IMG/VR virus record: IMGVR_UViG_3300031578_000067
Location: 1-47,827 of that record
Direction: 5' to 3' (one strand)
Length of the DNA stretch: 47,827 nucleotides
DNA from: a virus
This document shows positions 45,303 through 47,827 of this stretch, one piece after another. Under the pieces are notes generated by a model that did not search any database, had not been told where the DNA came from, and saw nothing but the letters and a program-made list of their open reading frames with translations. Numbering within the stretch: position 1 is the first letter of the stretch; the number at the start of each line of letters is the position of its first letter. The translations under genes and the position numbers were made by a program.

Positions 45303-46571
45303 ATGGCAGTAGCAGACACGACTTCTGTAAACACAGGTGCGTCTGGTAGCGCGGGCAGCTTCGGATCGCTGCTCCGACCGACAGCGGATCCCGATCTCGG
45401 AGTTGAATCCCGCGATGTTCCGGATGGCATCTATGACCCAAGCAAGGTAGACGACACGGACTCTTTCAAGGAGGAGCCCGCTGGCGACGTAGACGACCGC
45501 TCAACAGCCACTGACGAGATTCCGGAAGACGAGAGCGGCGCGAAAGAGGATGGCTCCGGCGAAAAAGGCGAATCACCTTCGGATGAAATCGAAGAGTTGG
45601 TTCGGAAGATCGCCGAGGAGACCGGCCTTGACCCGGAGAAAAACCGGGACGCGCTGTTGATACTTGCCGAGAGGGAAAACAAAAACCTCGAAGGCAAGCG
45701 GAATGAGGATCAGGAAGGCGAGTGGTTGACGCCTTGGGAAAAGGAACAAGCCGAAACGAAGACGGAAGAAGGCGCGAAGAGCCCGGCGCCGGCTGAGGGT
45801 GTCCAGAAACCACCCGCCGCTGGCGAAGGCAAACCGCCGGAGCCGTTCCGATTTGGCGATGTAGGAGACAACTGGAAAGATCTCGTCGAAGGAGAGACGG
45901 CTCTCGCCGAAGCCTGGGATAAGGGCGATACCGCGAAGGTAAACGAAGTCCAGAACGCGCTGTTCAAACGGCGGTTCATGGAAGCGGTACCGGTCGCGAT
46001 TGCCCTGAGCCAGCACGCATTCAAGCAGGAACTGGACAGCTGGAAAGCACAGTTCAGCGATGTCCTTCAGGAGAGTAAGCAGACTCGGGAACGGCGCCAG
46101 GATGAACTCGCCCGAGACTCGGCGCAAGCCGAACTGCTGAAAACCGGGAAGAAGGAATTGTTCGAAAAACTGTTCGCGCCCGATGGGGGGAAGCCGGTGG
46201 TGCATAAGGGAGAGGAATTCGCTCCGATCCCGTACAACCGCCTGGTTACACAGCATCCCGGCCTTTTGAAGATCAAGGCTGATCACCCTGATCCGGAAAC
46301 CGCCGCGAAGCTGACCTACATCGAGCGCTACCGCGCAGCGGCCAGACTGCTTGAGAGCCTGAACAGCGAGAGCAAAGTATCTGCCTCCGAGGCGAAAGCC
46401 TTAGTGAAAGCCGGGGCCGAATCCCGTAAGCGGGATGAAGAGTCACGCACCAGACAACGGCTGAACGCCGGAGGCAAAACCGCAACTGCCCCGAAACCGG
46501 GGAATGACTATGTAGACCGCGTTGTCGGTCTGTCGGGAGGTGGCTCGGTCCGCAAACTACTTGGAGGTTAG
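45303..46571 (+). CDS. Scaffolding protein, 422 aa
   Basis: The N-terminal 190 residues are very acidic and low-complexity; the remainder is charged helix with heptads, ending in a basic, Gly-rich tail (G-S-V-R-K-L-L-G-G). Composition, size and position directly before the capsid gene match phage scaffolds, which guide procapsid assembly and then leave. No protease motif is seen. Confidence 0.78.
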   Translation: MAVADTTSVNTGASGSAGSFGSLLRPTADPDLGVESRDVPDGIYDPSKVDDTDSFKEEPAGDVDDRSTATDEIPEDESGAKEDGSGEKGESPSDEIEELVRKIAEETGLDPEKNRDALLILAERENKNLEGKRNEDQEGEWLTPWEKEQAETKTEEGAKSPAPAEGVQKPPAAGEGKPPEPFRFGDVGDNWKDLVEGETALAEAWDKGDTAKVNEVQNALFKRRFMEAVPVAIALSQHAFKQELDSWKAQFSDVLQESKQTRERRQDELARDSAQAELLKTGKKELFEKLFAPDGGKPVVHKGEEFAPIPYNRLVTQHPGLLKIKADHPDPETAAKLTYIERYRAAARLLESLNSESKVSASEAKALVKAGAESRKRDEESRTRQRLNAGGKTATAPKPGNDYVDRVVGLSGGGSVRKLLGG

Positions 46572-46574
46572 CCC

Positions 46575-47786
46575 ATGGCCAACCAAACCGGTGTTCGCAC
46601 CACTACTCAGTACACTACCGAGACGCGCAACGTTCGGGACGTGCATGACAAGATCATGCTGTACGATCCCAGCGCCGCGCCCCTCATCACCCTTCTCAAC
46701 CGGGTCAAACGCCGCAAGGCGGTGAAGACCACGCATCACGAATGGTTCGAGCGCGACTATTGCGCTCAGTGGACCACTTCCGCGGCGGCGGCGTCTGCCC
46801 TGACGACCGCAACCACGCTGACTGTCACCGATGGCACGCTGTTCAATGCCGGATCCATGTTCGTTGCCCCGAAGGCAGTGACCAGTTCTTCGGCACCCGA
46901 ACTGATGCGCGTGACCGCCGTCACAGGGAACGTCCTGACCATCGTCCGCGATGTTGGCGGAGCAGGCGTCGACACGATCGCCAGCGGAGACTCTCTTCGA
47001 ATCGTCGGATCGGCGCACGAAGAGAATGGCGCTTTGCCGACCGCAATGGCGTCCGTTCCGTCCGCCCACTCGACGTATCTCCAGATTGTCCGCACCACCA
47101 CCAACTACTCGAACACGGCCATCGCGACTAACGTCTACGGTGCGCCGGGTTCCGACCGCGACTTGCAGCACTACATGGATATGGTTGAGCACAAGAAGAA
47201 GCTCAACTCCATCCTGCTGTGGGGCCGCGCTTCTCAGGACACCACGGGCGGCCCGAGCGGCTACCCGATCCGCACCACGATGGGACTGCGGAGCATCATC
47301 TCGACCAACGTCACCGACGCTTCCGGCATGTTGACTCGCAAGAAATTCTCCACCTTTGCCCGCTCGGCATTCCGATACGGAGAAAAGGAGAAGATCCTGC
47401 TCTGTTCGCCTCTGATCAAGGAGGCCATCACCGCATGGGGCACGAACTTCCTGAAGGTCAGCCCCGGCGAAGACACCTTCGGCGTGAACATCATGAAAGT
47501 CGAAACAGCTTTCGGCGTTTTCGCGATGGTCAATGACTGGATGCTGGAAGACGGCGTTACCGGGAAGAACGGGTTTGGCTCTCTGGCCTTCTCGATCGAC
47601 CTGGACATGATCACGTATTTGTATCTCCAGAACAACGGAGTGAACCGGGACACGAAGGTTGAACTCGATGTCGTCAAGGACGGCAGCGACGGCAAGCGTG
47701 ACCAGATCATCTCCGAATCCGGTTTCCGCATCATGCTGGAAAACCGCCACGCAATGCTCTACGACGTCACTGACTACATGCAGTAG
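46575..47786 (+). CDS. Major capsid protein, SU10/DUF5309-like
   Basis: ATG at 46575, 3 bases after the scaffold stop. The product has 403 residues. The opening D-V-H-D-K-I-M-L-Y-D-P-S-A-A-P-L-I and H-H-E-W-F-E-R-D match the DUF5309 (SU10-type) capsid family with an HK97 fold. An inserted beta domain lies at about 65-150 (T-L-T-V-T-D-G-T-L-F). The C-terminus is L-E-N-R-H-A-M-L-Y-D-V-T-D-Y-M-Q. It builds the icosahedral head. The gene is complete and 41 bases of the window follow it. Confidence 0.88.
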   Translation: MANQTGVRTTTQYTTETRNVRDVHDKIMLYDPSAAPLITLLNRVKRRKAVKTTHHEWFERDYCAQWTTSAAAASALTTATTLTVTDGTLFNAGSMFVAPKAVTSSSAPELMRVTAVTGNVLTIVRDVGGAGVDTIASGDSLRIVGSAHEENGALPTAMASVPSAHSTYLQIVRTTTNYSNTAIATNVYGAPGSDRDLQHYMDMVEHKKKLNSILLWGRASQDTTGGPSGYPIRTTMGLRSIISTNVTDASGMLTRKKFSTFARSAFRYGEKEKILLCSPLIKEAITAWGTNFLKVSPGEDTFGVNIMKVETAFGVFAMVNDWMLEDGVTGKNGFGSLAFSIDLDMITYLYLQNNGVNRDTKVELDVVKDGSDGKRDQIISESGFRIMLENRHAMLYDVTDYMQ

Positions 47787-47827
47787 TCTGGCGGCGCATC
47801 GTTACTAACAACCCAACGGGCTCCGGG

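Noticed and set aside
46557-47750. Leftward 397-codon frame opposite the capsid gene
   Set aside because: Same mirror effect opposite a clear major capsid gene; no ribosome site or family pattern.

Overview
The window is a GC-rich, densely packed piece of a tailed, probably temperate bacteriophage genome (or prophage). It runs from the 3' part of a tail-fibre gene at the left edge to the major capsid gene at the right edge, so the remaining tail genes lie outside it. The host cannot be named from sequence alone. GC-rich codon use, good Shine-Dalgarno sites and consensus sigma70-type promoters point to a GC-rich bacterium. There are no rRNA genes, no CRISPR array and no insertion sequence with terminal repeats.

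Layout: (1) 0-7 kb, late genes, rightward: a tail-fibre fragment, a 1027-residue protein with a signal peptide, then a run of small membrane or coiled-coil proteins that look like a lysis region but lack a recognisable endolysin. A leftward polytopic membrane protein closes the block. (2) 7-25.5 kb, early/replication operon, rightward from a consensus promoter at 6963-6991: small regulators and zinc-binding proteins, RecT, an SMC-like ATPase, RusA, a replication initiator with an internal iteron array, two methyltransferases, DnaB helicase, an XRE regulator, a metallo-beta-lactamase-fold protein and many small unknowns. (3) 25.5-32.1 kb, leftward operon ending at a strong terminator (25483-25504): integrase, a zinc-ribbon/HTH protein and about 16 small proteins. 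Many of its intergenic gaps hold similar stem-loops that take in the preceding stop codon. (4) 32.1-33.8 kb, regulatory region: divergent promoters with a shared inverted operator-like sequence, a ribbon-helix-helix protein, several long palindromes and a second divergent promoter pair with mirror-image sequence. (5) 33.8-47.8 kb, packaging and capsid operon, rightward: small structural proteins, a terminase small-subunit candidate, a terminase large subunit split into ATPase and nuclease parts, a portal, a scaffold and an SU10-like (DUF5309-like) major capsid protein.

The most unusual points are these. The terminase large-subunit gene is split by a 3.8-kb sugar-modification cassette (LmbE-like deacetylase, glycosyltransferases, RmlD-like reductase). 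A cytosine methyltransferase gene overlaps, over nearly its whole 1.47 kb, a second open frame that itself shows family-like repeats and begins two bases away. An adenine/N4-cytosine-type methyltransferase carries two out-of-frame HNH endonuclease genes, each flanked by a diverged copy of the target codons, yet its own frame stays open throughout. About 1 kb near 20-21 kb and a gap at 35.6 kb hold structured, tRNA-like, non-coding sequence. The leftward operon has a family of covarying intergenic stem-loops.

How the genes fit together: the early operon supplies recombination (RecT, ATPase, RusA), replication (initiator with its own origin, DnaB) and DNA modification against host restriction. 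The leftward operon carries integration and many small accessory proteins. The two divergent promoter regions probably set the balance between these programmes. The right-hand operon builds and fills the head.
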